A DNA stretch of 29,445 nt from JBKEDS01 sp047975545 (GCA_047975545.1 JBKEDS010000064.1:1-29445); one strand, 5' to 3'; numbered from the stretch's first letter, positions 17,940-25,953 are shown. Notes: generated by a model not told the origin, from the letters alone. Made by a program: numbers and translations.

Positions 17940-19406
17940 TTATTGTTGCGAATAAACCGCATCCGTAAATGTAACCCCAACAGTGTTTTTTAATGCTACT
18001 TTAGAACTATCGGTTGCAATAATATGCACATTGTTAAGTGTCCAATTGGCGCTGTAACTTATTTGTCCGGCTGTTTTTGCTTCTATACTAACGTTGTTTA
18101 GCGTAACATTATCGATTATAGAATTTTCCAATCCGTTTACGTTAATGGCTATTTCTGCACTTTTAACGTCTATGTTGCTAATGGTAATATTTTTAAAAGT
18201 AGGAATGCCTTTCGAGGGCGGATCAACTTGGGTCAACATTTTTTTCCAATGCTCGGGAATGGAGTCTTTGTCGAAGCCCTCCGGTAACTTGGAATAACTG
18301 TAAGCCGGGTTCCAGTTCATGCCCACCTGCATAAAAGTACGCACGCTGTCCATTTTTATATTGTCCAGATGAATATCTTCAACTGTACCGCCCCTGTTGG
18401 TTGCCGATTTCATGTTTAGTCCGTTTTTTGTGCCTAATCCTTTAATGTTGGATACGTAAACATGCCGAATACTTCCTGCTGTTTCGCTGCCCAAGGTAAA
18501 CAGGCCGGCACCTTTACGGGCAATACAATCCTTAATAACCACGTACTCGGTGGGTTTGTTTACCCGTTGCCCGTCCCAATCGCGTCCGGCTTTTAGGCAA
18601 AAATTATCATCGTTGCAATCTATATCGCAATTTTGCACTAAAATCCATTTGGATGAATCGATATCGATACCATCGGTACTGGGGCCGTGGCCGTCGATAT
18701 TGTTTTTAATAATAAGCCCATCGACCGTTATTTGTTCCGAATACAATACCTGAACGGTCCAAAACCCGGCGTTTTGGATGTTTAAGTTGCTAATTAAAAT
18801 ATCTTTGGAATTGGACACTAAAATAGTTCTTGGGCGCTTGGCATCGTAATCGACAATCCAACGCAAACCACGGGGTTCGTAGTCGTTTTTTCGTAAATCC
18901 CAATAATAGTCCCAAAACACTTTGCCTTGGCCGTCGATAAGGCCTTGCCCCGTAACAATTGCGTTTTTTTGGTTTAAAACATTGATTAGCGCTGCGGGCC
19001 ATTCCATTTCAATACCTGCAACACGGGTGTCGATAATGGTGTAATCGTTTATGTTTTTGCTGCCTTTTAGCGTAACACCCTTTGGTATTTCAAATTTCAT
19101 ATTTTCTTTTATAAACACCGATCCGGTAAGATAATCGCCAGGTTTAAACGTAACCGTTCCGCCGCTATTTTTGGCACAGGCGTCAATGGCTTTTTGTATG
19201 GCTGTTGTATTTAAAGTTTTGCCATCGCCTATGGCACCAAAATCGTTGGCGTAGTATACTTTGTCAGGTACGGAGAATGGTTTTGTACCCACTTTACCTA
19301 CCCAATTTGGGATTTCTTTTTTGGTTTCGGGTTGGGAAGGCTCGGCTTTATCCTTACAGGATATTAAGGTTAATAGCGTTAGCGAAAGAATATTAAGGCA
19401 CTTCAT
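17940..19406 (-). CDS. GH28 (polygalacturonase-like) lipoprotein
   Basis: This is a 488-residue predicted lipoprotein with its lipobox LISC ending at Cys17, followed by a K/E/P-rich linker. From ~50 it is a pectate-lyase-like right-handed beta-helix (YYANDFGAIGDGKTLNTTAIQ is the usual GH28 opening). Catalytic-site equivalents are STDGID (D245), CNDDNFC (D266, D267) and NMKS (K333, matching the RIK lysine). The family's GHG histidine region reads KGAGLFTLGSE, so the histidine is missing. GH28 enzymes invert and hydrolyse galacturonans or rhamnogalacturonans, and the altered motif suggests an exo-acting or non-canonical member. It is the first gene of the four-gene operon, divergent from the GntR-type regulator. 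Confidence 0.9.
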   Translation of the reverse strand: MKCLNILSLTLLTLISCKDKAEPSQPETKKEIPNWVGKVGTKPFSVPDKVYYANDFGAIGDGKTLNTTAIQKAIDACAKNSGGTVTFKPGDYLTGSVFIKENMKFEIPKGVTLKGSKNINDYTIIDTRVAGIEMEWPAALINVLNQKNAIVTGQGLIDGQGKVFWDYYWDLRKNDYEPRGLRWIVDYDAKRPRTILVSNSKDILISNLNIQNAGFWTVQVLYSEQITVDGLIIKNNIDGHGPSTDGIDIDSSKWILVQNCDIDCNDDNFCLKAGRDWDGQRVNKPTEYVVIKDCIARKGAGLFTLGSETAGSIRHVYVSNIKGLGTKNGLNMKSATNRGGTVEDIHLDNIKMDSVRTFMQVGMNWNPAYSYSKLPEGFDKDSIPEHWKKMLTQVDPPSKGIPTFKNITISNIDVKSAEIAINVNGLENSIIDNVTLNNVSIEAKTAGQISYSANWTLNNVHIIATDSSKVALKNTVGVTFTDAVYSQQ

Positions 19407-19732
19407 TTCTTTAAGTTGTTGTAGTTAAACTAATTGAGGTAACAGTAAATTTAAAATGAATTTTAAAACTATGTATCCTGTACATACATGTAAAAAGGGA
19501 CCTTGAATTGTTTTCTTATTGAAAATAAGATGAGTGATTTTTAAAGGGTTTAAATTTTTTTAGCAACTAACAAAAAGAAATTTAACAAGGGAAGGCTTAA
19601 TAAACCGAACAATGTTTTATATAAAAGGGTCAGATTATAAAATATTTAAAAATTAAAAAATAATGCACTGCCCTTACCTTTATTATGATTGTTTTAGTAT
19701 ATTCACCTATAAATCATCTATTTTAACGTATC
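19407..19732. promoter_or_regulatory. Divergent intergenic region between the GH28 operon and its GntR-type regulator
   Basis: This AT-rich 326-bp spacer has no ORF. It must hold the promoters of both the hydrolase operon (leftward) and the regulator gene (rightward). I could not find a convincing TTG/TAnnTTTG promoter for either. It contains a palindrome at 19470-19486, described separately, and a short TCTTATT...AATAAGA hairpin near 19512-19531. Repeated A/T tracts fill the part near 19630-19670. Confidence 0.7.
19470..19486. promoter_or_regulatory. Candidate operator TATGTA-N5-TACATA
   Basis: A perfect 6-bp inverted repeat (TATGTA / TACATA) with a 5-bp spacer lies about 64 bp upstream of the GH28 start codon, in the divergent spacer. 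Its symmetry and size suit a dimeric winged-helix repressor, and the adjacent GntR-type regulator is the natural candidate. The flank adds a nested TACATGTA palindrome. Confidence 0.5.
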
Positions 19733-20776
19733 ATGCAATCGATTGAAATAAAAATTAACGAAACTTCGCGGGTACCAAAATACAAGCAAATTGTCGATTC
19801 GATAATTAACGATATTTCCAAGGGTAAATTAAAAATCGGGGCTAAAATACCGTCTATAAACGAGTTAAGTGAATCGTGCTACTTGTCCAGGGATACCGTT
19901 GAAAAGGCTTATAAAATCTTAAAGGACCAAAAAGTTATTATTTCGGTAAAGGGAAAAGGTTATTATACATCGAAAACCGATTTGATTTCGAAAATCCAAA
20001 TCTTTTTTATGATTAACAAGCTTAGCTCGTACAAAATGATGATTTACAACTCGTTTGTTAACAGCATGGGCATTAATGCCCACGTAACCCTGTCGGTATA
20101 CCATTGCGAAGAATCCATTTTTACCAGAACTTTGGAACGTAACTTGGGCGCTTTCGATTATTACGTTATCATGCCCCATTTTAAAACCGACGACCTGAAC
20201 CATATCAGTGCCACAAGCGCCGTTCAGGACATGTTGGAAAAAGTACCAAAGGACAAACTTGTTATTTTGGACAATAATAAAATTGAAATTAAAGGGCAGT
20301 ACGGTGCTGTTTATCAGGATTTTCAGGACGATATTTACGAAGCCTTAAAAAAAGGCGTGGATAAACTTAAAAAATACGACAAATTGGTTTTGGTATACCC
20401 ATTTAAAACGGTTTATCCTTATCCAATGCGGATTGTGCACGGTTTTCGTAAGTTTTGTACAAAGTTCAATTACGACTACGAAATATTAAATGAAATTTAC
20501 GACGATATGGAATTGGACAGCAAAGATGCCTACATAACCATAGAAGAAACCGATTTGGTAAATTTAGTACGCCAAATACGAAAAAAGAATTTAATATTGG
20601 GTACCGATGTCGGTATTATATCCTACAACGATACGCCTTTAAAAGACCTCCTGGGCATAACCGTTATAAGCACGCACTTTAAGGCCATGGGCGAAACGGC
20701 TGCTTACTTGGTGTTGAACAATAAGAAAGAAAAGGTGAAAAACGTATTTTCGTATATTGAAAGAAATTCTATTTAA
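19733..20776 (+). CDS. GntR-family regulator with LacI-like (periplasmic-binding-fold) sensor domain
   Basis: This is a 347-residue transcription factor. Residues ~10-78 form a GntR winged helix-turn-helix (VPKYKQIVDSIINDI, LKIGAKIPSINELSE, LSRDTVEKAYKIL, GKGYY). Residues ~88-340 resemble a LacI/periplasmic-binding sugar-sensor domain (DYYVIMPHF, KLVILDNN, GTDVGIISYNDTPL, VISTHFKAMGETAAYLVLN). This GntR-plus-sugar-sensor fusion occurs in Bacteroidota sugar catabolism regulators such as the arabinose regulator type. Divergence from the GH28 operon suggests that it controls that operon, with a mono- or oligosaccharide as inducer. Its 3' end overlaps the 3' end of the convergent GH2 gene by 8 bp. 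Confidence 0.93.
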   Translation: MQSIEIKINETSRVPKYKQIVDSIINDISKGKLKIGAKIPSINELSESCYLSRDTVEKAYKILKDQKVIISVKGKGYYTSKTDLISKIQIFFMINKLSSYKMMIYNSFVNSMGINAHVTLSVYHCEESIFTRTLERNLGAFDYYVIMPHFKTDDLNHISATSAVQDMLEKVPKDKLVILDNNKIEIKGQYGAVYQDFQDDIYEALKKGVDKLKKYDKLVLVYPFKTVYPYPMRIVHGFRKFCTKFNYDYEILNEIYDDMELDSKDAYITIEETDLVNLVRQIRKKNLILGTDVGIISYNDTPLKDLLGITVISTHFKAMGETAAYLVLNNKKEKVKNVFSYIERNSI

Positions 20777-23195
20777 CCGCTTTTAACATAACAGTCCCCG
20801 ATTTTAATCCCGCGCCCTTAACATCTACGGTTATGTTACCCGTTTCGGTTTCGGCCTGTACCAAAACTACCAGTTTGCCGCTAAACAGTTTCATGGTTGG
20901 TAGGTGAAATAGTTCCAACGATGTGGCATCGCCGTTGCAAGCTGCCCGATAGGTGCCTGCTCCTGTTACCTCAAAGCGTAATTGATTGGTTGCCGTAGGG
21001 CATGGTACGCCGTTTTTATCGACTGCCGAAACGGTTACAAAAGCCAAGTCTTCGCCATTGGCCTTAATGGTTTCGGTATCGGGGGTTAAAATTATTTTAT
21101 GGGGTTTGCCCGCTGTTTTGGTTTCCTGTTCCGCAACGGGGTTGCCGTTATCGTCCAAAGCAACTACTTTAATTGTGCCGGGTTCGTATTTAACGTCCAT
21201 CCACATTAATCGGTATCGGTTTTGCGGCGTGCTATTGTTTTTTGTTTGAACCCCCATGCTTTTTCCGTTAACAAACAATTCGGCACTATTATAACTGGTG
21301 TATACAAAAACCGGGGTTGTTTTGCCTTCGCGGCCTTCCCAATTCCAATGGGGCAAAAGGTGAAGGGTTTCGTCGTTTGTGTTCCAACGGCTTCGGTACA
21401 GGTAAAATCGGTCCTTTGGCAATCCTGCCAAATCGCTAATGCCAAAGTACGAACTTCTGGACGGCCATTTGGTGTCGTAGGGCGTTGGCTCGCCCAAATA
21501 ATCGAAGCCTGTCCAAACAAATTCGCCAATAACCCATGGTTTGTCGTCTTGGAGTACAAAATCGTCGTCCGGCACGTTGGACCAACTGCAATATTCCAAA
21601 TCGTAGGACGACGATTGAAAATCGGCATACTGCTTTGAATGTGCTTTTTCTACGGGAAATTTGTAAATGCCCCTTGAACTTACCGTTGAAGCTGTTTCGG
21701 AACCCAATAAGAAGCCTTGTGGAAAGCGCTCGAAGGCCTCTTCGTAAAGATGCACCCTGTAATTTAGTCCCGGAATATCCAACAATGCCCCAAAACCGGA
21801 TTCCATGGTTGCCTTTACCTGGTCCATACCCACGGTTACGGGGCGGGTGGGGTCTTCGCGATGAAAAATATCCTGTAAGTATTTGGCGCGTTTTACACCT
21901 TCGGCGCCCCACTGGTCGGGTACTTCGTTGCCCGAGCTCCACATAACAATGCACGGATGGTTTCGGGTGGCATGGATAAGGTTTACCAAATCTTTTTCAA
22001 CATCGGTTTCAAAATATAAATGATACCCGTTTTTTACCTTTGGCTTGACCCATTCGTCGAAACTTTCGGCCAAGAACATAAAGCCCATTTCGTCGCAAAG
22101 TTCCAATTGTTCTATCGAAGGCATGTTGTGCGAGCTTCTAATGGCATCGCAGCCCATATCTTTTAAAATACGTAATTGTCGGCGTAAGGCCGTTTTGTTT
22201 ATGGCCGTACCGATAGGGCCTAAATCGTGGTGCAGGCACACGCCCTTAAACTTGCGTACTTTACCGTTTAGGCTAAAACCTTTTCCTGCTTCGTAGTTTA
22301 TACTGCGAATGCCAAATTTGGTTGAGGTTTCGTCTGTTAGGTTTTCGTTTTTATAAAGTTTGGATACTGCCGTGTATAAATAAGGTGTTTCCGGACTCCA
22401 TAATTTGGGGTTGGTAATGGCTATGTTTTGGTCGAATTCATTATTAAAAACTGTTGTGGATTTAAGGGATGCTACTTCGTTTCCTTCAGCATTTAAAATA
22501 GATGTAACCAACGTAAGGCCCGTACCCGAAACTTTGGTTTTTATGTTGGTTTTTGCCAATTCGGGCGTAACCATAGGCGTTGTAATATAGGTACCCCAAT
22601 GGTCTACGCTTTCTTTGTTTTTAATTATAACGGTAACGTTTCGGTACAATCCGGCACCCGGGTACCAACGCGACGATTTTTCGCGGTTGTTTAAGTGTAC
22701 GGCCACAAGGTTTTCGCCTTTTTTTACTAAATCGGTAATATCAAAATAAAAATAATTGTAGCCGTAGTTCCACTGGCCTACTTTGGTACCGTTTACAAAA
22801 ATTTTGGGTTCGCTCATTGCACCATCGAACGTAATTAGTACTTTTTGGTTGTTTGTAATATTGGGCAAAGTAAACTGGTTTCGATACCAAGCTTGGCCAA
22901 TATAGGGCAGGGCACCCGTACGCCCCGTTTTTTCGGTAGCTTCTTTTTCGTTGTTTTGTACTATGGCTACGGTTTGCTTATCGATATTTTTATCGAAAGG
23001 TCCGTAAATGGCCCAGTCGTGCGGTACGGTAACGGTTTCCCATTTGAGGTCGTTAAACGTGTTGGTGTGGGCTTGGGTTTGTTGGCCCTTAAAAAATTTC
23101 CACCCCGATTTTAGTGCTATTGTTTGGCGCTGTTGGGCATTGCCTAAAAAGGAAAATAAGCATAGGCCTATTAGAATTTTTATGGTTCTAATCAT
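20769..23195 (-). CDS. GH2 beta-galactosidase-like glycoside hydrolase
   Basis: This is an 808-residue exported enzyme with a signal peptide ending near FLGNAQ (residue ~21). Domain order is a jelly-roll sugar-binding domain (~30-195), an Ig-like domain (~200-300), a TIM-barrel catalytic domain (~305-590) and C-terminal Ig-like/DUF4982-type domains. The acid/base is E424 in SSGNEVPDQWG and the nucleophile is probably E500 in GSETAS. Their 76-residue spacing equals that of E. coli LacZ (E461/E537). FKGVCLHHDLG and IRSSHNMPS are also typical. GH2 retains configuration and most often cleaves beta-galactosides or beta-glucuronides. It is divergent from the LacI regulator and convergent with the GntR regulator, between the two sensors of the locus. 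Confidence 0.92.
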   Translation of the reverse strand: MIRTIKILIGLCLFSFLGNAQQRQTIALKSGWKFFKGQQTQAHTNTFNDLKWETVTVPHDWAIYGPFDKNIDKQTVAIVQNNEKEATEKTGRTGALPYIGQAWYRNQFTLPNITNNQKVLITFDGAMSEPKIFVNGTKVGQWNYGYNYFYFDITDLVKKGENLVAVHLNNREKSSRWYPGAGLYRNVTVIIKNKESVDHWGTYITTPMVTPELAKTNIKTKVSGTGLTLVTSILNAEGNEVASLKSTTVFNNEFDQNIAITNPKLWSPETPYLYTAVSKLYKNENLTDETSTKFGIRSINYEAGKGFSLNGKVRKFKGVCLHHDLGPIGTAINKTALRRQLRILKDMGCDAIRSSHNMPSIEQLELCDEMGFMFLAESFDEWVKPKVKNGYHLYFETDVEKDLVNLIHATRNHPCIVMWSSGNEVPDQWGAEGVKRAKYLQDIFHREDPTRPVTVGMDQVKATMESGFGALLDIPGLNYRVHLYEEAFERFPQGFLLGSETASTVSSRGIYKFPVEKAHSKQYADFQSSSYDLEYCSWSNVPDDDFVLQDDKPWVIGEFVWTGFDYLGEPTPYDTKWPSRSSYFGISDLAGLPKDRFYLYRSRWNTNDETLHLLPHWNWEGREGKTTPVFVYTSYNSAELFVNGKSMGVQTKNNSTPQNRYRLMWMDVKYEPGTIKVVALDDNGNPVAEQETKTAGKPHKIILTPDTETIKANGEDLAFVTVSAVDKNGVPCPTATNQLRFEVTGAGTYRAACNGDATSLELFHLPTMKLFSGKLVVLVQAETETGNITVDVKGAGLKSGTVMLKAVK

Positions 23196-23234
23196 TTTTT
23201 TTCTATTTAACTGGTCTTGCTAAAATACGATTAA

Positions 23235-23275
23235 AACTTGATAAAAACCACCACAGCACTTTTGGTTTTCAAGTT
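23235..23275. promoter_or_regulatory. Imperfect inverted repeat upstream of the GH2 gene
   Basis: AACTTGATAAAAACC (23235-23249) is mirrored by GGTTTTCAAGTT (23264-23275), with a 3-base insertion in the left arm and a 14-bp gap. It lies in the GH2 leader, between the two divergent start codons. It could be an operator for the adjacent LacI-family protein or a leader hairpin. The usual LacI-type central CG is absent. Confidence 0.3.
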
Positions 23276-23358
23276 GTTGATGAATAGCTGTTTATTTGTT
23301 TTTTGAAGGCCGATGAGTGGTGTAAAATCAATAGGATTATGTAACTTGCTTTAGGCCA

Positions 23359-23390
23359 TTGCCTTATAAAATATTTTTAACGTACTTTTG
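23359..23390 (+). promoter_or_regulatory. Flavobacterial-type promoter of the LacI-family gene
   Basis: The -33 element is TTG (23359-23361) and the -7 element is TACTTTTG (23383-23390), an exact match to TAnnTTTG. The 21-bp spacing lies within the range reported for Flavobacterium promoters. The ATG is 30 bp downstream. Confidence 0.75.
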
Positions 23391-23420
23391 CGCCCATAAC
23401 AACCAACCTGTATTTATTAC

Positions 23421-24437
23421 ATGACGAAAAAAACCACCATTTACGATATAGCCGAAAAGCTAAATATAACGGCAGCTACGGTTTCCAGAGCCTTAAACGG
23501 CAATACCAAAATTAGCGAAGCCACACGGAAACTGGTTTTGGAAACGGCCAAGGAAATGAACTACGAGCAGAACAAAATTGCCTTGGCCCTTAAAAGTGGC
23601 AAGAGCTTTAACGTGGGCGTTATTGTTCCTCGGATAGACAGTGCTTTTTTTGCTTCGGTTATAAAAGGCATTGAAGAAGAATTGAAGCCCGAAGGCTACC
23701 ACGTTATTATTTGCCAGACCTACGACCAAAAGGAATCGGAAACCGCAAACATAACCTCCTTGATTAATGCGCAGGTCGACGGTATTTTAATGTCTATTTC
23801 TATTAGCAAAACCGAAGACGATTCGGGCTTTCAAAATGTGATAAAGAAACAGATTCCGCTTGTGTTTTTCGATAGGAGTAAGGCCATAAAAGGCGTAAGT
23901 TCGGTTGTTATAGACGATTATAAGGGCGCTTATGCCGCGACCACCCACTTAATTAAGCAAGGCTGTAAACGAATAGCCCACTTTTCGAACAATAGAAAAT
24001 TACAGATATTCGAAAACCGCTACCAAGGCTACAAACAAGCCCTGTTGGACCATAATTTGGATTTTGATGAATCATTGGTGTTGGAGGCTACAAGCAAATT
24101 AAGCGAGGGCAAACGCTTGGCGCAACATCTTTTAACGTTAAGTAATCCGCCCGATGCTATTTTTTCGGTTAGCGATTTTACGGCTTTGGGCGCCATACAG
24201 GAATTTAAATCCCAGGGACTTAAAATCCCGGATGATATTTGCGTAGTGGGCTTTAGCAACGAACCCTTTACGCAGTTGTTGGAGCTTTCAATAACCTCGG
24301 TGGACCAAGCCCCGATTGAAATGGGAAGGCAAACGGCCCGCGTTTTTCTTGATGAGGTGCAGGACAAAAAAAATAAAAAAGAAAAAAACGTAGTGTTGGA
24401 GCCTGAGTTGATAATACGAAAATCGTCGCTTAAATGA
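23421..24437 (+). CDS. LacI/GalR-family transcriptional regulator
   Basis: This is a 338-residue repressor-type protein of the usual LacI length. The N-terminal helix-turn-helix and hinge are intact: TIYDIAEKLNITAATVSRAL (7-25 region) and MNYEQNKIALALKSG. The sugar-binding domain (~62-330) has the expected blocks GVIVPRIDSAFFASVIKGIE, VDGILMSIS, PLVFFDR, DDYKGAYAATTHLI, DAIFSVSDFTALGAI and VVGFSNEPFT. It is divergent from the GH2 gene, so it probably represses that gene until a galactoside-like inducer binds; this is inference from position. A clear promoter precedes it. No strong terminator was seen after the stop. Confidence 0.95.
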   Translation: MTKKTTIYDIAEKLNITAATVSRALNGNTKISEATRKLVLETAKEMNYEQNKIALALKSGKSFNVGVIVPRIDSAFFASVIKGIEEELKPEGYHVIICQTYDQKESETANITSLINAQVDGILMSISISKTEDDSGFQNVIKKQIPLVFFDRSKAIKGVSSVVIDDYKGAYAATTHLIKQGCKRIAHFSNNRKLQIFENRYQGYKQALLDHNLDFDESLVLEATSKLSEGKRLAQHLLTLSNPPDAIFSVSDFTALGAIQEFKSQGLKIPDDICVVGFSNEPFTQLLELSITSVDQAPIEMGRQTARVFLDEVQDKKNKKEKNVVLEPELIIRKSSLK

Positions 24438-24480
24438 GTTGCAACTTAGGAAAGGGCAATCACTTTTGGGTTAACCTTAT

Positions 24481-24548
24481 GTTTGTTAATATTCAATTCG
24501 TTTAAATTTATCTCTTTCGTCCGCATTACGCTTATACAATGTTGTGTG
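24481..24548 (+). repeat. Half-palindrome R1, inverted 68-bp copy of the left arm at 26410-26477
   Basis: Aligned without gaps to the reverse complement of 26410-26477, it matches at about 57 of 68 positions by my count. Both ends are the most conserved: GTTTGTTAAT, and CCGCATTACGCTTATACAAT followed by GTTGTG. It marks the left edge of the toxin-antitoxin array, and its own left partner arm is not recognisable. Confidence 0.8.
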
Positions 24549-24568
24549 CAATATTACCCAAACGCATC

Positions 24569-24619
24569 GTACGGAAAATTAACGTACAAAATATTTTTTG
24601 GTACGGAATTTTCACGTAC
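24569..24619 (+). promoter_or_regulatory. Tandem operators for the DUF1778 antitoxin, with promoter
   Basis: Two 19-bp sites, 24569-24587 and 24601-24619, share the form GTACGGAA-N5-ACGTAC, each with GTACG/CGTAC inverted ends. They are 32 bp apart, about three helical turns, so they lie on the same face. The second overlaps the -7 element TACTTTTG (24617-24624), whose upstream TTG is at 24598-24600 (spacing 16, slightly short). This fits autoregulation by a ribbon-helix-helix antitoxin. Confidence 0.7.
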
Positions 24620-24641
24620 TTTTGTAAAAACATTTTGAGTT

Positions 24642-24935
24642 ATGAGTGCAGCAATTAAAGACCAAGCAAGATTTGATGCAAGACTTCCTAAAGAGCAAAA
24701 GCAATTCTTTGAAAGAGCCGCTTATTTAGGTGGCTTTAGAAGTTTGACAGATTTTGTGATTCTAACAGTTCAAGAAAAAGCTAAAGAAATCGTACAAGAA
24801 AAAGAACAAATTTTAGCCTCGGAAAAAGATGGTCAAATATTTTTTGATGCAATTACAAAGCCAAAGAAACCCTCCAAAACACTAAAAAACGCTGTTGAGG
24901 ATTATAATGTCTTTGTTTCAAACTCGAAAAAATGA
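24642..24935 (+). CDS. DUF1778 / TacA-like ribbon-helix-helix antitoxin
   Basis: This is a 97-residue antitoxin. The N-terminal ribbon-helix-helix covers about 8-45 (ARFDARLPKEQKQFFERAA, SLTDFVI). The C-terminal part contains FFDAITKPKKPSKTLKNAV, the segment that in this family wraps and neutralises the acetyltransferase toxin. Its stop overlaps the toxin start by 4 bp (ATGA), the usual order and coupling for TacAT-type modules. Two tandem operator-like sites and a promoter lie directly upstream, consistent with autorepression. Confidence 0.93.
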   Translation: MSAAIKDQARFDARLPKEQKQFFERAAYLGGFRSLTDFVILTVQEKAKEIVQEKEQILASEKDGQIFFDAITKPKKPSKTLKNAVEDYNVFVSNSKK

Positions 24936-25426
24936 TTGAACTGCTCGATAAAAAACACAATCGAAACAATTTTGATTGTGGGAAAGAGCTTTTGAATAAC
25001 TATCTGAAAACGCAAGCAGGACAAGATATTAAAAGAAAACTATCGGCTTGCTTTGTGTTGTCCGAAAGCGAAACCAATAATATTCAAGGTTATTACACAC
25101 TTTCGAATAATAGTATTTCTTTGAGTAGCTTTCCTGATCAAATTCAAAAGAAACTTCCTAAATCATACACTTCTATTCCAACAACGCTACTTGGAAGATT
25201 GGCAATTGACAAAAACTATCAAGGAAAGGGAGTTGGAAAAATACTTTTGATTGATGCACTAAAGAGAAGCTACGAAATTTCACAAGAAATCGGCTCTTTT
25301 GCTGTTGTAGTTGACCCTATCGATGAGGAAGCGGAAAAGTTTTATAAAAAATACGACTTTATTAAACTTCCCGACAGTGAAAAAATGTTTATAGCCACAA
25401 AAACTTTACAAGAACTTTTCAGATAA
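24932..25426 (+). CDS. GNAT-family acetyltransferase toxin (TacT-like)
   Basis: This is a 164-residue GNAT protein. FDCGKELLNNYLKTQAGQD (14-32) is the typical N-terminal block of toxin-type GNATs. The acetyl-CoA pyrophosphate loop is YQGKGVGK (96-103). Tyr138 in EKFYKKYDF matches the conserved catalytic-region tyrosine. TacT, AtaT and relatives acetylate the amino group of aminoacyl-tRNAs and block translation, and the same target is expected here but not shown. It overlaps its DUF1778 antitoxin gene by 4 bp. The palindrome H2 starts 8 bp after the stop, and no other terminator is needed to explain the 3' end. Confidence 0.93.
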   Translation: MIELLDKKHNRNNFDCGKELLNNYLKTQAGQDIKRKLSACFVLSESETNNIQGYYTLSNNSISLSSFPDQIQKKLPKSYTSIPTTLLGRLAIDKNYQGKGVGKILLIDALKRSYEISQEIGSFAVVVDPIDEEAEKFYKKYDFIKLPDSEKMFIATKTLQELFR

Positions 25427-25434
25427 AAAATACT

Positions 25435-25630
25435 GCACACAACGGTCTGCGTGTATGTGTCAGGAGCGGATTTTGAAGCCGAAACTTTCAATTTGTACTG
25501 ACGTAAGCAAAACCATTTTTTATTTGCTAATTTACATTTTTTCAGCGAATAAAAAATGATTTTGCGACATAGAAAATCAAAACTTCGATTTAAGACTTAA
25601 CCCGCTCTTGCACATACACGATGTTGTGCG
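25435..25630. repeat. Long imperfect palindrome H2 between toxin-antitoxin modules
   Basis: The left end GCACACAAC (25435-25443) pairs with GTTGTGCG (25623-25630). Next, GTGTATGTG pairs with CACATACAC, and GGAGCGG with CCCGCTC. Deep inside, 25506-25527 mirrors 25544-25567 with only two mismatches over 22 positions. The whole 196 bp could fold into one long hairpin. It lies between the GNAT gene and the convergent HigA-like gene and has no ORF. Confidence 0.82.
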
Positions 25631-25644
25631 ATCGGCATACTTTT

Positions 25645-25953
25645 TTAGTATGCAATTTTTCTATTGTTAAGTTCCACGTTAAAATTCACTCTTGCTCCCA
25701 AAGCTTCAAAAACTTTCAAAATAGTTGTAAATCTTGCGTCTGTTGTGCTGTTTTCTATTTTAGAAATTTGAGCTTTTTTCACGCCAACAAGTTCGCCCAA
25801 TTCTTCTTGTGTCAAGTTGCGTTCTTGTCTTGCCTGTTTAATTGCTTGTCCCAATAAATCAAGTCTAAGTTCATTTTCGAACTCGTCTCGTTTTTTAGTT
25901 CCCTTTTTACCTATATATTTATCAGTCAATTCGTCTAAACTATATGTTTTCAT
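25645..25953 (-). CDS. XRE-family antitoxin (HigA-like)
   Basis: This is a 102-residue antitoxin with a helix-turn-helix at about 35-88 (LGQAIKQARQERNLTQEELGELVG, KKAQISKIENS, FTTILKVFEALG). This is the Cro/C1 type that partners Gp49/HigB-like toxins. The N-terminal 30 residues form an extension. Its ATG overlaps the toxin stop by 4 bp, so it is translated second, the toxin-first order typical of HigBA-like modules. It probably binds the palindrome in the shared promoter. Confidence 0.93.
   Translation of the reverse strand: MKTYSLDELTDKYIGKKGTKKRDEFENELRLDLLGQAIKQARQERNLTQEELGELVGVKKAQISKIENSTTDARFTTILKVFEALGARVNFNVELNNRKIAY

Noticed and set aside
21206..21954. Long open frames on both strands within the GH2 gene, including a 172-residue one
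   Set aside because: GH2 has intact motifs across the region, and the alternatives have low-complexity, basic, non-protein-like composition.
24438..24480. Terminator after the LacI-family gene
   Set aside because: The GTTGCAAC palindrome there is short and is not followed by a T tract.
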